DNA of 64,000 nt, from contig NZ_JALJRA010000001.1 in NCBI RefSeq assembly GCF_022968135.1, positions 124,001 to 188,000 of the forward strand, read 5' to 3'. Both the position numbers and the translations under genes were made by a program. A model generated the notes under the pieces. The model was not told the DNA's origin. It ran no database searches and was given only the letters and a program-made list of their open reading frames with translations. Every line of letters starts with the position of its first letter. The first letter of the stretch is position 1. Shown piece after piece: positions 8,858-17,196 of the stretch. The DNA comes from Pseudorhizobium tarimense (lineage in GTDB: Bacteria; Pseudomonadota; Alphaproteobacteria; Rhizobiales; Rhizobiaceae).

Positions 8858-8889
8858 AAAGGCCCGGGCAGTGACTGCACCGGGCCTTT
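8858..8889 (-). terminator. Terminator after sodB
   Basis: A 10-bp stem AAAGGCCCGG/CCGGGCCTTT with a 12-base loop lies just past the sodB stop on the minus strand. The run of T in the stem base gives a short U-tract in either direction. Confidence 0.65.
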
Positions 8890-8913
8890 GATCAAGAGCT
8901 TTGAGGGACGCGC

Positions 8914-9516
8914 TTACTTTGTCGCGGCTTCGTAGCGCTCGAGCACGTAATCCCAGTTGATCAGGTTGTCGACGAAGGCTTCCAGGTACTTCGGACGCGC
9001 GTTGCGGTAGTCGATGTAGTAGGAGTGCTCCCACACGTCGACGCCGAGGATCGGCTCGCCACCGTGAACCAGCGGGTTTTCGCCGTTCGGAGTCTTGGAG
9101 ATTTCCAGCTTGCCGTCCTTGACGGAGAGCCAGGCCCAGCCGGAGCCGAACTGCGTGGTGCCGGCGGCAATCAGGTCGGCCTTGAACTTGTCGTAGCCGC
9201 CGAGATCGGAAGCAACCGCGCTTTCCAGTTTGCCCGGAAGCTTGGTGCCGCCGCCGTCCTTCTTCATCCACTTCCAGAAATGGATGTGGTTATAGTGCTG
9301 GGCGGCGTTGTTGAAGAGCGTCTGGTGCGTGCCGTAGGATTTCTTGACGACTTCCTCGACCGAAAGATCGCCCATGCCTGCTTCGGACGCCAGCTTGTTG
9401 CCGGTGTCGACATAGGCCTTGTGGTGCTTGTCGTGATGGTATTCCAGCGTCTCTGCCGACATGAAGGGCGAGAGAGCGTCGTATGCATAAGGGAGTTCGG
9501 GAAGTTCAAAGGCCAT
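8914..9516 (-). CDS. sodB: Superoxide dismutase, Fe/Mn type
   Basis: A 200-residue cytoplasmic superoxide dismutase that converts superoxide to H2O2 and O2. Metal ligands are visible: H27 (EYHHDKHH), the His of NNAAQHYNH, and Asp/His of DVWEHSYY (family signature DxWEHxYY). The internal GGTTQFGSGWAW-like stretch is also present. The absence of a signal peptide argues for the cytosolic enzyme. ATG 9516 has AAAGGAG eight bases upstream. Length and motifs are complete; whether Fe or Mn is used cannot be settled by eye. Confidence 0.97.
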   Translation of the reverse strand: MAFELPELPYAYDALSPFMSAETLEYHHDKHHKAYVDTGNKLASEAGMGDLSVEEVVKKSYGTHQTLFNNAAQHYNHIHFWKWMKKDGGGTKLPGKLESAVASDLGGYDKFKADLIAAGTTQFGSGWAWLSVKDGKLEISKTPNGENPLVHGGEPILGVDVWEHSYYIDYRNARPKYLEAFVDNLINWDYVLERYEAATK

Positions 9517-9685
9517 GATCTTACTCCTTTTCGGCAAAAGCACCGCAAACAGCGTCGAGCTGGAACATAGGTTCCAAGCGGAGCCGAGGCAACGGGCGGT
9601 TTGCCAAAAATGAGGTGGAACGGGGCAAAGACTTGCTGCACTCTCCGGACGGAACGAAACCGCTTGGTACCCAAGGACGACCATC

Positions 9686-10009
9686 ATGCGCCTCCCCTTC
9701 CCGCTTGTCGCCTTTGCCATTCTCGGCACAGCAACGACTGCAGTCGCCTCATCGGATGACGCGTGGAAGGAATTTGCGGCCACGGTGGAGCAGAAATGCC
9801 TTGCGGCTGCCGGAGACATGCTCGACGCGCCCGAGGCGGTCGTCGATCCCTTCGGAAGTGCGCGCTTCGGGCTGGCGATTGTTACCGGCAAGGCGAAAGG
9901 CACCGACACCATGGCCAGCCATATCTGCGTGTTGGACAAGCAGAGCGAGACGGTGGAGATCGGCAGCGAGCTTTCGGCGGAGCAGGTGCGGATAAAAGCT
10001 GATAAATGA
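9686..10009 (+). CDS. Small secreted protein of unknown function
   Basis: A 107-residue protein with a clear Sec signal peptide (MRLPFPLVAFAILGTATTAVA, cleavage near residue 21). The mature part has two cysteines (QKCLAA and HICVLD) likely to form a disulfide. I do not recognise a named family. Start ATG 9686 follows AAGGA. It stands alone between sodB (opposite strand) and the TauE-type gene. Confidence 0.65.
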   Translation: MRLPFPLVAFAILGTATTAVASSDDAWKEFAATVEQKCLAAAGDMLDAPEAVVDPFGSARFGLAIVTGKAKGTDTMASHICVLDKQSETVEIGSELSAEQVRIKADK

Positions 10010-10043
10010 GCCCTACGCTCCGCCGCGGCACAATGCCCCTTGC

Positions 10044-10068
10044 GGAACCTTGCGATAGTCGGCGAGTT
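10044..10068 (+). promoter_or_regulatory. Possible EcfG-type promoter of the TauE/SafE gene
   Basis: GGAAC (10044-10048), 16 bases, then AGTT (10065-10068). Only the first -10 base differs from CGTT. It would give a ~26-base leader before ATG 10101. Confidence 0.45.
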
Positions 10069-10100
10069 TGTGGCGACCCCAACGGCCGAGGCTGAACGTG

Positions 10101-10844
10101 ATGCCTGACCTGCTGAGTTCCGAATTCCTGACCTTCGTCGCGATCGGGTTTTTCGCACAGATCATCGACGGTGCGCTCGGCATGGCCTTCGGGGTGCTCG
10201 CCACCACCAGCCTTCTGGCGGTCGGCATGCCGCCGGCGGTTGCCAGCGCCATGACGCATGTGACGGAATGCTTCACCACTGCGGCATCCGGGCTGTCCCA
10301 CCTCTACCACCGCAATGTCGACTGGCGCCTGGTGGTACGGCTCGCCCCGGCCGGCATGCTGGGCGGCGCGATAGGCGCCTATCTTCTCTCCAGCATCGAT
10401 GCCGAGATGATCGCGCCGCTCGTTTCACTTTACCTGATCGGGGTCGGGATCTTCATCCTCTACAAGGCCTTCCGCCCGAGATGGCCGCGCGACGTGCGCG
10501 ACTGGATCATTCCTTACGTCGGGGGTGCCGGCGGCCTGCTCGACGCCATGGGCGGCGGCGGATGGGGGCCGATCGTGACTAGCAGCCTTCTCGGCCGCGG
10601 CCACGACTTGAAGAAGGTGATCGGCTCGACCAACCTCACCGAATTCGCCGTCACCACAGTGATCTCCCTCACCTTCATCCTGGCGCTCGGCTGGTCGGAA
10701 CTGTCGTCGGCGCTCGGCCTCATCCTCGGCGGCGTCGTCGCCGCCCCCCTCGGCGCCCTCGTCGTCAACAAGCTACCGGTCAAGCCGCTGATGATCGCCG
10801 TCTCGCTGATCATCATCGGTACGGCCGCGGTCAGGCTGTTTTAG
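10101..10844 (+). CDS. TauE/SafE family sulfite-exporter-like permease
   Basis: A 247-residue inner-membrane protein with about eight hydrophobic segments arranged as two repeats. The repeat signatures are GALGMAFGVLAT near residue 25 and GGGGWGPIVTSSLL near 153, as in TauE/SafE (DUF81) anion permeases. The family exports sulfite, sulfoacetate or related organosulfonates; the substrate here is unknown. ATG 10101 is chosen because homology begins there (MPDLLSSEFLT); the frame is open upstream. A near-consensus general-stress promoter precedes it. Confidence 0.85.
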   Translation: MPDLLSSEFLTFVAIGFFAQIIDGALGMAFGVLATTSLLAVGMPPAVASAMTHVTECFTTAASGLSHLYHRNVDWRLVVRLAPAGMLGGAIGAYLLSSIDAEMIAPLVSLYLIGVGIFILYKAFRPRWPRDVRDWIIPYVGGAGGLLDAMGGGGWGPIVTSSLLGRGHDLKKVIGSTNLTEFAVTTVISLTFILALGWSELSSALGLILGGVVAAPLGALVVNKLPVKPLMIAVSLIIIGTAAVRLF

Positions 10845-10864
10845 GCGGCGCAATCGGCGCCGCC
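10844..10864. terminator. Convergent hairpin between tauE-like and aminotransferase genes
   Basis: GGCGGCG / CGCCGCC with a 7-base loop lies between two convergent genes and begins at the tauE stop. There is no clear T-tract on either side, so it may only assist termination. Confidence 0.35.
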
Positions 10865-10877
10865 TGCAGATGACGCC

Positions 10878-11756
10878 TCAAGCAGCCGTCGTGCGGGCCC
10901 AGTCCATGTAGAGTTCGAGCGCCTTGCGGGCGACGGGGCCTTCCTGGAGGTCGTGGTCGTCGAGCTTGGTCACCGGGACGATCTTGGAATAGTTGCCGGA
11001 GGCGAATATCTCGTCGGCATTCTTGAAGTCTTCCACCGTCAGCGTCACCTCGCGCACGTCTAAACCCGCCTGGCGCAGCAGCGTCATGACCCGCGAGCGG
11101 GTGATGCCGGAGAGGAAGGTCCCGTTGGCGATCGGCGTCATCACCACGCCGTCCTTGACCATGAAGATGTTGGAGGAGGCCGTTTCGGCGACATTGCCGT
11201 TCAGGTCGCGCATCAGGGCATTGTCGAAGCCGCGGCCCCTCGCCTCGATGATGGCGCGGCCGCTGTTGGGATAAAGGCTGCCGGTCTTGGCGCTGGTCAT
11301 CGCCACTTCCGGGTTCGGGCGGCGGAAAGGCGAAACGGTGAGCGAGGAGGGCTTTGCCGTATTCATCGGCGCCTCGAACAGGCAAAGGGCAAAGCGGGTG
11401 GAGCCGGGATCCGGCGCCACGACGCTGAAGGCGGTGCCGTGTTCGGCCCAGTACATCGGCTTGATGTAGATCGCCGTCTTGCCGTCGAACTTCTTGACGC
11501 CTTCGAGCGCCAGCCGCTCGATCTCTTCCGCCGTCATCGTCGGCTTCATGCCCATTGCGGTGGCCGAGCGGTTGACGCGCTGGCAGTGCAGGTCGAGGTC
11601 CGGCGAGATGCCGTCGAACCAGCGCGCGCCATCGAACACGGTGGAGCCCAGCCACATCGCATGTGAGGTCGGCCCGATCAGCGGCGGATTTCCTTCCAGC
11701 CATTCACCCTCGACAAAGGTCCAGGTGGCGGTGCGGGGGGCGGTATTCACGGGCAT
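10878..11756 (-). CDS. Branched-chain amino acid aminotransferase-like (class IV PLP)
   Basis: A 292-residue fold-type IV aminotransferase, probably catalysing transamination of branched-chain amino acids with 2-oxoglutarate. Visible family features are STVFDGARWFDG near the N-terminus, the PLP-lysine region SAKTGSLYPNS, and the C-terminal signature LMRDLNGNVAETASSNIF with the cofactor-binding Glu. The close relatives ilvE, D-amino-acid aminotransferase and aminodeoxychorismate lyase are hard to separate by eye; the N-terminal block fits the rhizobial ilvE-like paralogue best. It is cytoplasmic and transcribed alone. Confidence 0.8.
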   Translation of the reverse strand: MPVNTAPRTATWTFVEGEWLEGNPPLIGPTSHAMWLGSTVFDGARWFDGISPDLDLHCQRVNRSATAMGMKPTMTAEEIERLALEGVKKFDGKTAIYIKPMYWAEHGTAFSVVAPDPGSTRFALCLFEAPMNTAKPSSLTVSPFRRPNPEVAMTSAKTGSLYPNSGRAIIEARGRGFDNALMRDLNGNVAETASSNIFMVKDGVVMTPIANGTFLSGITRSRVMTLLRQAGLDVREVTLTVEDFKNADEIFASGNYSKIVPVTKLDDHDLQEGPVARKALELYMDWARTTAA

Positions 11757-11946
11757 TTCAGTCTCCTTGCGATCTCGGGCGAGTGAAGGCTCGCGACGCC
11801 CGCGAGGTCAAGGGGATTTTTGCCCGCAAGCCGCCGCGCTGAAGCTCATTTCACCCACTCCACACGTTGAATTCTAACGATATTTTCTGATCCACCGCAC
11901 CACGGCAAATAAGTGCATCACAAAAAATCATGCAATGAAGAGATCA

Positions 11947-12105
11947 TCAGGAGCGAGAAGGCAGCGGCACAAGGAGGTGCTGGCGGGGCTCCACCGACTC
12001 GAAAGGTCCAAGCTCCATACGCGAAGTGGCGACGCGATCGAGCAGGACGAGGCTCAGCACGCTAGCCAGCAGGAACAGAAGGAAGACGAGAAAAGGCCAG
12101 CGCAT
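11947..12105 (-). CDS. Small single-pass membrane protein (52 aa)
   Basis: Start ATG 12105 lies behind CGGAGAG. The product begins MRWPFLVFLLFLLASVLSL, one strongly hydrophobic helix, followed by a ~30-residue tail. No family is recognised. A second protein of the same design lies 167 bases upstream on the same strand. Support is the ribosome site and a clean membrane helix only. Confidence 0.45.
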   Translation of the reverse strand: MRWPFLVFLLFLLASVLSLVLLDRVATSRMELGPFESVEPRQHLLVPLPSRS

Positions 12106-12271
12106 GACGGCTCTCCGGGTTGGAACGCAAAACAAATCCACGGATGACGGCCAGCCGCGGATGCTCCGCTGCCGGCAAATCCAGTTCAGCGCAGAATTGC
12201 GTCCACCCGATGGCGAGGCCCGGGAGCGGGCCCCGCCCGCTCCGCCTTTGGTTCAACTTGCGGGTTGCCGC

Positions 12272-12424
12272 TTACGGTATGGCGGACAAGGCCTCTTCGC
12301 GCTGCAGAATGGTCGAGGTGGTCAGCGGATCAACCGTCTCCACCGGCTGCGGCGCAATCATCAACAGTGCGCCAAGTGCTAGGATCATCAGCAGGAGCAA
12401 GGTCACCGGAAGCGCCATCTGCAT
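12272..12424 (-). CDS. Small single-pass membrane protein (50 aa)
   Basis: Start ATG 12424 has AAGGGGGAAG upstream. The product is MQMALPVTLLLLMILALGA plus a ~25-residue polar tail. It is divergent from the phospholipase D gene, whose stress promoter begins 44 bases away. No family is recognised. Confidence 0.45.
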   Translation of the reverse strand: MQMALPVTLLLLMILALGALLMIAPQPVETVDPLTTSTILQREEALSAIP

Positions 12425-12467
12425 CGATCTTCCCCCTTTTCCCGCATTGCACAGCCCAGCCACCCGC

Positions 12468-12492
12468 GGAACTCTCGGATAATTGATACGTT
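12468..12492 (+). promoter_or_regulatory. EcfG/RpoE2-type general-stress promoter of the phospholipase D gene
   Basis: GGAAC (12468-12472), a 16-base spacer and CGTT (12489-12492) match the alphaproteobacterial general-stress consensus exactly. Transcription would start near 12499, giving a leader of ~57 bases before ATG 12556. Confidence 0.75.
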
Positions 12493-12555
12493 CCCGGATT
12501 GGTAAGCCGCTACGGCGGCATCAGGCGATATTTCAGAGGACTGGGGCTGCACACC

Positions 12556-14010
12556 ATGACGACGATCCTGGCCGAGGGCGAAAGCTGCTGGCAGAAAGCC
12601 CGCGCCGACCGTTTCTCGGTGATCATCGATGCGGCGGACTTCTTCAGGTTCGCCAAGCAATCCATGCTGAAGGCAAAGCGGTCGATCTACCTGATCGGCT
12701 GGGACTTCGACACGCGCATCAGGCTCGAGCCCGGCAACAAGAACGCCGACCGGCCGGACAAGCTCGGGCGATTCTTGAGCGCGCTTGCCAGGAAGAACAA
12801 GGACATCGACATCCGCATCCTCAAGTGGGATCTCGGACTGATCGCCTCGTTCACGCGCGGAGAGACCCCCTTCTACCTGCTGCGCTGGCTGTTCAACAGC
12901 CGCATCCACCTGAAGCTCGATGGCGCTCATCCACCGATGGCGGCGCATCACATGAAGCTTCTGGTGATCGACGACAAGGTCGCCTTTTGCGGCGGGATCG
13001 ACATGACGATCTGCCGCTGGGATACGCGCGAGCACAAGGAGAACGATCCTGCCCGGCATTCGCCGCGGGGATATCAAGAACCGCCCTGGCACGACGCCAC
13101 CTCCTGCTGCTCGGGCGCGGCGGCCGCAGTCCTCGCCAATCTTGCCCGCAGCCGCTGGAAGATGGCGACGGAGGAAGAGCTCGAGCCGACGCAGGCGGAT
13201 GGCGACCCCTGGCCGGACGATCTCGAGGTGGAATACAAGGATGTCGAGATCGGTGTTGCGCGCACGGCACCCCGCTATGGCGGACGCGAGCAGGTGGTGG
13301 AGATCGAGACCGTGACGCTTGCCATCATCGCGGCGGCACGGAAATCCCTCTATATCGAGAGCCAGTATTTCGCGTCGCGGCGGATTGCCGAGGCGATCGC
13401 CAAGCGGCTGAAGGAGCCGGATCCGCCGGAGGTGGTACTGGTAAATCCGGAGAAGGCAGATGGCTGGCTGGAATCCAAAACGATGGATTCGGCGCGTGTC
13501 CGGCTGATGAAGCTGGTCAAGGATGTTGATCACCGCGACCGCTTCCGAATCTTCTACCCCGTCAACGCGGCCGGCACCTCCATCTATGTCCATGCCAAGC
13601 TGATGATAGCCGACGACCGCATCCTGAAGATCGGCTCGGCCAACCTCAACAACCGCTCAATGGGCTTCGACACCGAATGCGACGTCATCCTGGAGGCCAA
13701 GGACGACGAGGCGGACCTGCAGCAGAGCATCCTCAACGGGCGCAACGGACTGCTTGCGGAGCATCTCGGCCGCTCGCTGGAGGAAATCGAGGCTGGGCTC
13801 GTCGCCTCCGGCGGGTCGCTGATTGGGCTGATCGACAAGCTGAACCGGCCGGAAGGCCGAAGCCTGCGGGCGGTGCCGATGCGCGAACTGACGGCCGACG
13901 AGCAGATGGTGGCGGAATCGAACATGACGGACCCGGAACGTCCCTCCGGCGTGCACTATCGGCCGTCCCGGTTTTTGCGCAACAGGTTCCGCCAAAAGGC
14001 CGCCGTCTAG
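12556..14010 (+). CDS. Phospholipase D-family phosphotransferase/hydrolase
   Basis: A 484-residue protein with two HKD active-site motifs: HHMKLLVIDDKVAFCGGID near residue 131 and VHAKLMIADDRILKIGSANL near residue 345. These define the PLD superfamily (phospholipase D, cardiolipin synthase and relatives). No signal peptide or membrane helix is evident, so it would act at the cytoplasmic face. ATG 12556 is preferred because homology starts there (WQKARADRFSVIIDAADFF). The upstream GGAAC/CGTT promoter predicts stress-induced membrane-lipid remodelling, which is an inference. Confidence 0.88.
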   Translation: MTTILAEGESCWQKARADRFSVIIDAADFFRFAKQSMLKAKRSIYLIGWDFDTRIRLEPGNKNADRPDKLGRFLSALARKNKDIDIRILKWDLGLIASFTRGETPFYLLRWLFNSRIHLKLDGAHPPMAAHHMKLLVIDDKVAFCGGIDMTICRWDTREHKENDPARHSPRGYQEPPWHDATSCCSGAAAAVLANLARSRWKMATEEELEPTQADGDPWPDDLEVEYKDVEIGVARTAPRYGGREQVVEIETVTLAIIAAARKSLYIESQYFASRRIAEAIAKRLKEPDPPEVVLVNPEKADGWLESKTMDSARVRLMKLVKDVDHRDRFRIFYPVNAAGTSIYVHAKLMIADDRILKIGSANLNNRSMGFDTECDVILEAKDDEADLQQSILNGRNGLLAEHLGRSLEEIEAGLVASGGSLIGLIDKLNRPEGRSLRAVPMRELTADEQMVAESNMTDPERPSGVHYRPSRFLRNRFRQKAAV

Positions 14011-14057
14011 GCGGCGGGCGCGCCATCAACTCCGACGTCGGATGGCGGTTGTGCCCG

Positions 14058-14386
14058 TCAGAACCGGGCGCCTCCCGAGCGGCGCGGCCAGAGTTCGCGC
14101 ACCGGGTCGGCCGGCTCATCGCTTTCCGTCAGCGTGCGGAACTCCTTGAAGATCGCCCACATGATCTTCACCTCGCTCTGCAGGATCGCGGTAGGGCGAT
14201 GCCGCCGCTGGCAAAGTTGCGGTACTTCTCGCCATAGGCCCTGAGGAAGGCGGTCGCGGCATCGAACATTTCCATGGCCTTGGCCGAGCGCCGCTGCAGA
14301 TCCACATGTTCGCGGTCGAGCGCCTCGATACGCTCAAGCAGCAGGCGCACCTCCGAGACGTCCAAGGTGACGGGCGCCGCATTCAT
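14058..14386 (-). pseudogene. Hypothetical ~108-residue protein split by a frameshift
   Basis: The frame from ATG 14384-14386 reads a coiled-coil-like sequence (LLLERIEALDREHVDLQRR ... YGEKYRNFA). It leaves the protein-like register near 14194, and the continuation ILQSEVKIMWAIFKEFRTL ends at 14058 in the next frame. A one-base loss is the simplest explanation. The family is not recognised; the N-terminal part is heptad-rich. It lies tail-to-tail with the phospholipase D gene. Confidence 0.5.
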
Positions 14387-14716
14387 CTCTTCGAGGTGAG
14401 CACGCAGGCGGCGGCCTCTTGATGAGTCTTGCTCATGGGCATTTCTCCGGCGGAGTGTCTGGTGATTCCTATCAAAGTCGCGGCTGCCTGGCTGCTGCGT
14501 TCTGTGACGCTCTTGTGCAGGAAGCGTCGCTCCAGCGTCTTTGGCAAGACCGGGAATCGGCGGATGACGCTTCTATGAGACCTTCGCCCGCTCCGCCAGA
14601 ATTCACGCGCCTTCCCGGCACTGCCGCACCGGTTGAACGACGGTCCGTGCGCCCCATGTAAAGCATGCCTCTTTCTTCCCGGCCCCCGTGGCGGCGCATA
14701 CCCAAAGGAGCTTTTC
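14387..14716. other. Intergenic stretch before the aldo/keto reductase
   Basis: About 330 bases with no recognisable gene. On the minus strand an 18-codon frame (MPMSKTHQEAAACVLTSKR, 14387-14442) ends right at the start of the split hypothetical gene and might be a leader peptide. Nothing else is supported. Confidence 0.35.
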
Positions 14717-15541
14717 ATGCATTCAGTCAGCGCCAATGGCGCCAATATCCCGGCTCTCGGCTTTGGCACCTTCCGCATGCCCGATGAGGACGTCTACCGC
14801 ATCCTGCCGGAGGCCCTGAAGCTCGGCTTTCGCCATGTCGACACCGCCCAGGTCTACAAGAACGAGGCGTCCGTCGGCGATGTCATCCACAAGTCAGGCA
14901 TTGCCCGCGCCGACATCTTTCTCACCACGAAGGTGTGGGTCGACCGCGTCGGCCACGACGCCTTCATTGCCTCTGTGGACGAAAGCCTGACGAAGCTGAA
15001 GACCGATTATGTCGACCTGCTGCTCCTCCACTGGCCGCAGAGCGAGATGCCGCTTGCCGACCGTATCGGAGCGCTGAACGAGCTGCGCCAGGCGGGCAAG
15101 GTGAAGAACATCGGCGTCTCAAACTTCTCCACCGCACTGATGGCCGAGGCGGTTCAGCTTTCGGATGCGCCGATCGTCACCAACCAGATCGAATACCACC
15201 CCTATCTCGACCAGACCAAGGTGATCGAGGAAGCGCGCAAGACCGGCATGTCGATCACCGCCTACTACCTGATGGCCGACGGAAAAGTGCCACAGGATCC
15301 CGTGCTGAAGGAGATCGGCGCGCGCCATGGCAAGACGGCCGCGCAGGTGGTGCTGCGCTGGGCCGTGCAGCAGAAGGACGTGATCGCCCTTTCCAAGACC
15401 GCAACCGAAAGCCGACTTGCCGAAAACTTCGACATCTTCAACTTTGCCCTCGGCGATGGCGAGATGGCCGAGATCCACAAGCTGGCCCGCCCCGACGGCC
15501 GCATCGTCAGCCCGGGGCATCTGGCACCCGAATGGGATTGA
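14717..15541 (+). CDS. Aldo/keto reductase (2,5-diketo-D-gluconate reductase-like)
   Basis: A 274-residue NADPH-dependent aldo/keto reductase with a TIM barrel. The catalytic tetrad is visible: Asp and Tyr in DTAQVYKNE, Lys in TTKVW and His in LLLHWP. The NADP-binding C-terminal end (ALSKTATESRLAENFDIF) is complete. It resembles the AKR5/DkgB group, which reduces diketogluconate, methylglyoxal and other aldehydes. ATG 14717 follows AAAGGAG; the frame is open further upstream but without homology. A strong terminator follows. Confidence 0.9.
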   Translation: MHSVSANGANIPALGFGTFRMPDEDVYRILPEALKLGFRHVDTAQVYKNEASVGDVIHKSGIARADIFLTTKVWVDRVGHDAFIASVDESLTKLKTDYVDLLLLHWPQSEMPLADRIGALNELRQAGKVKNIGVSNFSTALMAEAVQLSDAPIVTNQIEYHPYLDQTKVIEEARKTGMSITAYYLMADGKVPQDPVLKEIGARHGKTAAQVVLRWAVQQKDVIALSKTATESRLAENFDIFNFALGDGEMAEIHKLARPDGRIVSPGHLAPEWD

Positions 15542-15567
15542 TTTACATTGATGGTCAGCCCTCAACG

Positions 15568-15599
15568 GAAAAGCCGCCGGGCAGCCCCGGCGGCTTTTC
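15568..15599. terminator. Bidirectional terminator
   Basis: A 13-bp stem GAAAAGCCGCCGG/CCGGCGGCTTTTC lies between the convergent aldo/keto reductase and DUF2267-like genes. A-rich and T-rich stem ends let it serve both strands. Confidence 0.85.
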
Positions 15600-15619
15600 A
15601 ATGGACGTTGATCAGCAGC

Positions 15620-16009
15620 TCAAACGAACTGGCTGAGCCCTGGAACCGAGGCGACAACGGTGTCGACCGTTTCGTCGCCAGCGTGCTCGCGGGCGACCTT
15701 GATGGTTTCCTTGGCAAGCGAGGTGATCTCGCCCATGCCGAGACCGAGGCTCATCAGCTGCTGGCCGAGCGCCATCACGCCGCCGCCGAAGCTCGACATC
15801 AGACCACCGAGCAGGCCACCGCCACCCTGGCCTTCGCCGTTGAACTTCGCCACGAGTTCTGGCGCGCCGGGGATGGACTCGATCATCCGGGCAACCGCGG
15901 CCTCGTCGGCTTCACGCTGCAGGAAGCCGAGCATCATGCCGACGGCCTTTTCCGCCGTGTCGGGAGCGATGCCAACATTATCGGCGACGCGGGTGACGAG
16001 TTCGTTCAT
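15620..16009 (-). CDS. DUF2267/DUF2780-like small protein
   Basis: A 129-residue protein starting MNELVTRVADNVGIAPDTAE, an all-helical domain resembling DUF2267/DUF2780 proteins. A Gly-rich linker (GEGQGGGGLLGGLMSSFGGG) separates it from a second helical part. ATG 16009 is preceded by GAGGAGAATGACTG. It lies downstream of the BrkB-like gene on the same strand, 93 bases away. Function is unknown. Confidence 0.7.
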   Translation of the reverse strand: MNELVTRVADNVGIAPDTAEKAVGMMLGFLQREADEAAVARMIESIPGAPELVAKFNGEGQGGGGLLGGLMSSFGGGVMALGQQLMSLGLGMGEITSLAKETIKVAREHAGDETVDTVVASVPGLSQFV

Positions 16010-16102
16010 CAGTCATTCTCCTCGATATTTGACGTTGACGTCAAGGTAATACGGAAGCGCGCACGGCGTCCAGCGGCAAATGCGCAGATCGGCTGGGTTC
16101 GA

Positions 16103-17083
16103 TCAAGAGGATGCCTTGCCCACGTGGTCGGCCATGTAGGCGCCGCGCTCGCCCATCGGCTGCTCTGCCCCAGTAGTGGTGTCCTGCGCCGTCTGGTGCT
16201 CGAGTTCGGCATTCAGCTCGGCGCCGATGATGACGATGATCACCGAGATCCAGGTCCAGAACATGAAGCCGATCAAGGCCCCCAGCGTGCCGTAAGTGGC
16301 GTTGTAATTGGCGAAGTTGGCGAGATAGTAGGAGACGGCGATCGAGGCCAAGAGCCAACAGATCGTGGCAAAGGCCGTACCCCAGCTCAACCAGGGCGCC
16401 CGAGCCGGCTCCCGACTCGGCCCGTATCGGTAGAGCAGTGCAATGCCGCCCATCACAAAGAGCAACAGCACCGGCCAGCGCAGCAGGCTGATCAAGGTCT
16501 CGGCCCAGCTACCGATCGACAGGAAGGTGAGGATCGCCGGGACCACGCCAACGGCCACGGTCAGGACGATTACAAGGATCATCACACCGAGCGTAAACAG
16601 CAGGGAAATGCCCGTCAGCTTCAGGAAGCTGCGCTTTTCGTCCTCCTCGTAAGCCACGTTCATGGCCTGGAAAAGCGCCTTCATACCGTTGTTGGAGCTC
16701 CACAAGGCGATGCCAAGACCGGCAAGCAGGCCGATGCTCAAGGTAGAGCTGTCCTGGCTGGCGAGCGAACGCAACTGCTCGATGAAGATGTCGAGAGCAT
16801 CGCTCGGCATGACCGTGCTCAGGAATTGAATGCGCTCCGCGATCTGGCTTGGATTGGCAAAAAAGCCGTAGAGAGAGACCAGCGCCGAAATGGCAGGAAA
16901 CAAGGCCAGCAGCAGATAATAGGTTACCCCCGCAGCAACCAGCATCACGCGATCTTCGTTGATCGCGGCATACAGGCGCCAGAAGACGTCCTTCAGGCCC
17001 TTGGAAGGAATCTGATGCGGATTCTTCGCTTCCCGCCCACGACCTGGTTCACGCTTTTCGGCCTTGACTGCGTCGTCCTGCAC
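16103..17083 (-). CDS. YihY/BrkB family inner-membrane protein
   Basis: A 326-residue integral membrane protein of the YihY (UPF0761, formerly 'BrkB/RNase BN') family. Family hallmarks are DRVMLVAAGVTYYLLLALFPA, the central ALWSSNNGMKALFQAMNVAY and a C-terminal GALIGFMFWTWIS. About six membrane helices are present, flanked by charged N- and C-terminal tails. The role is uncertain; transport of lipids or organic anions has been proposed for the family. Earlier database labels as ribonuclease BN are wrong for this fold. Confidence 0.85.
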   Translation of the reverse strand: MQDDAVKAEKREPGRGREAKNPHQIPSKGLKDVFWRLYAAINEDRVMLVAAGVTYYLLLALFPAISALVSLYGFFANPSQIAERIQFLSTVMPSDALDIFIEQLRSLASQDSSTLSIGLLAGLGIALWSSNNGMKALFQAMNVAYEEDEKRSFLKLTGISLLFTLGVMILVIVLTVAVGVVPAILTFLSIGSWAETLISLLRWPVLLLFVMGGIALLYRYGPSREPARAPWLSWGTAFATICWLLASIAVSYYLANFANYNATYGTLGALIGFMFWTWISVIIVIIGAELNAELEHQTAQDTTTGAEQPMGERGAYMADHVGKASS

Positions 17084-17196
17084 ATCCCTGCTCCCTTACC
17101 CTTTGACTCGCAGGTGCTTTTGGGCAGCCGTTGCCGGGCCCTGCTGCGCCATCTATAACCCTTGGCAGCCTAACGCCGCGAGGGAGGGCCGGTTGC

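Noticed and set aside
9562..9600. GGAAC elements near sodB as stress promoters
   Set aside because: No TT-containing -10 lies 16-19 bases away in either direction.
15548..17158. A 536-codon plus-strand open frame
   Set aside because: It is the antisense shadow of the DUF2267-like and BrkB-like genes, rich in His/Gln/Asp typical of reversed GC-rich coding DNA.
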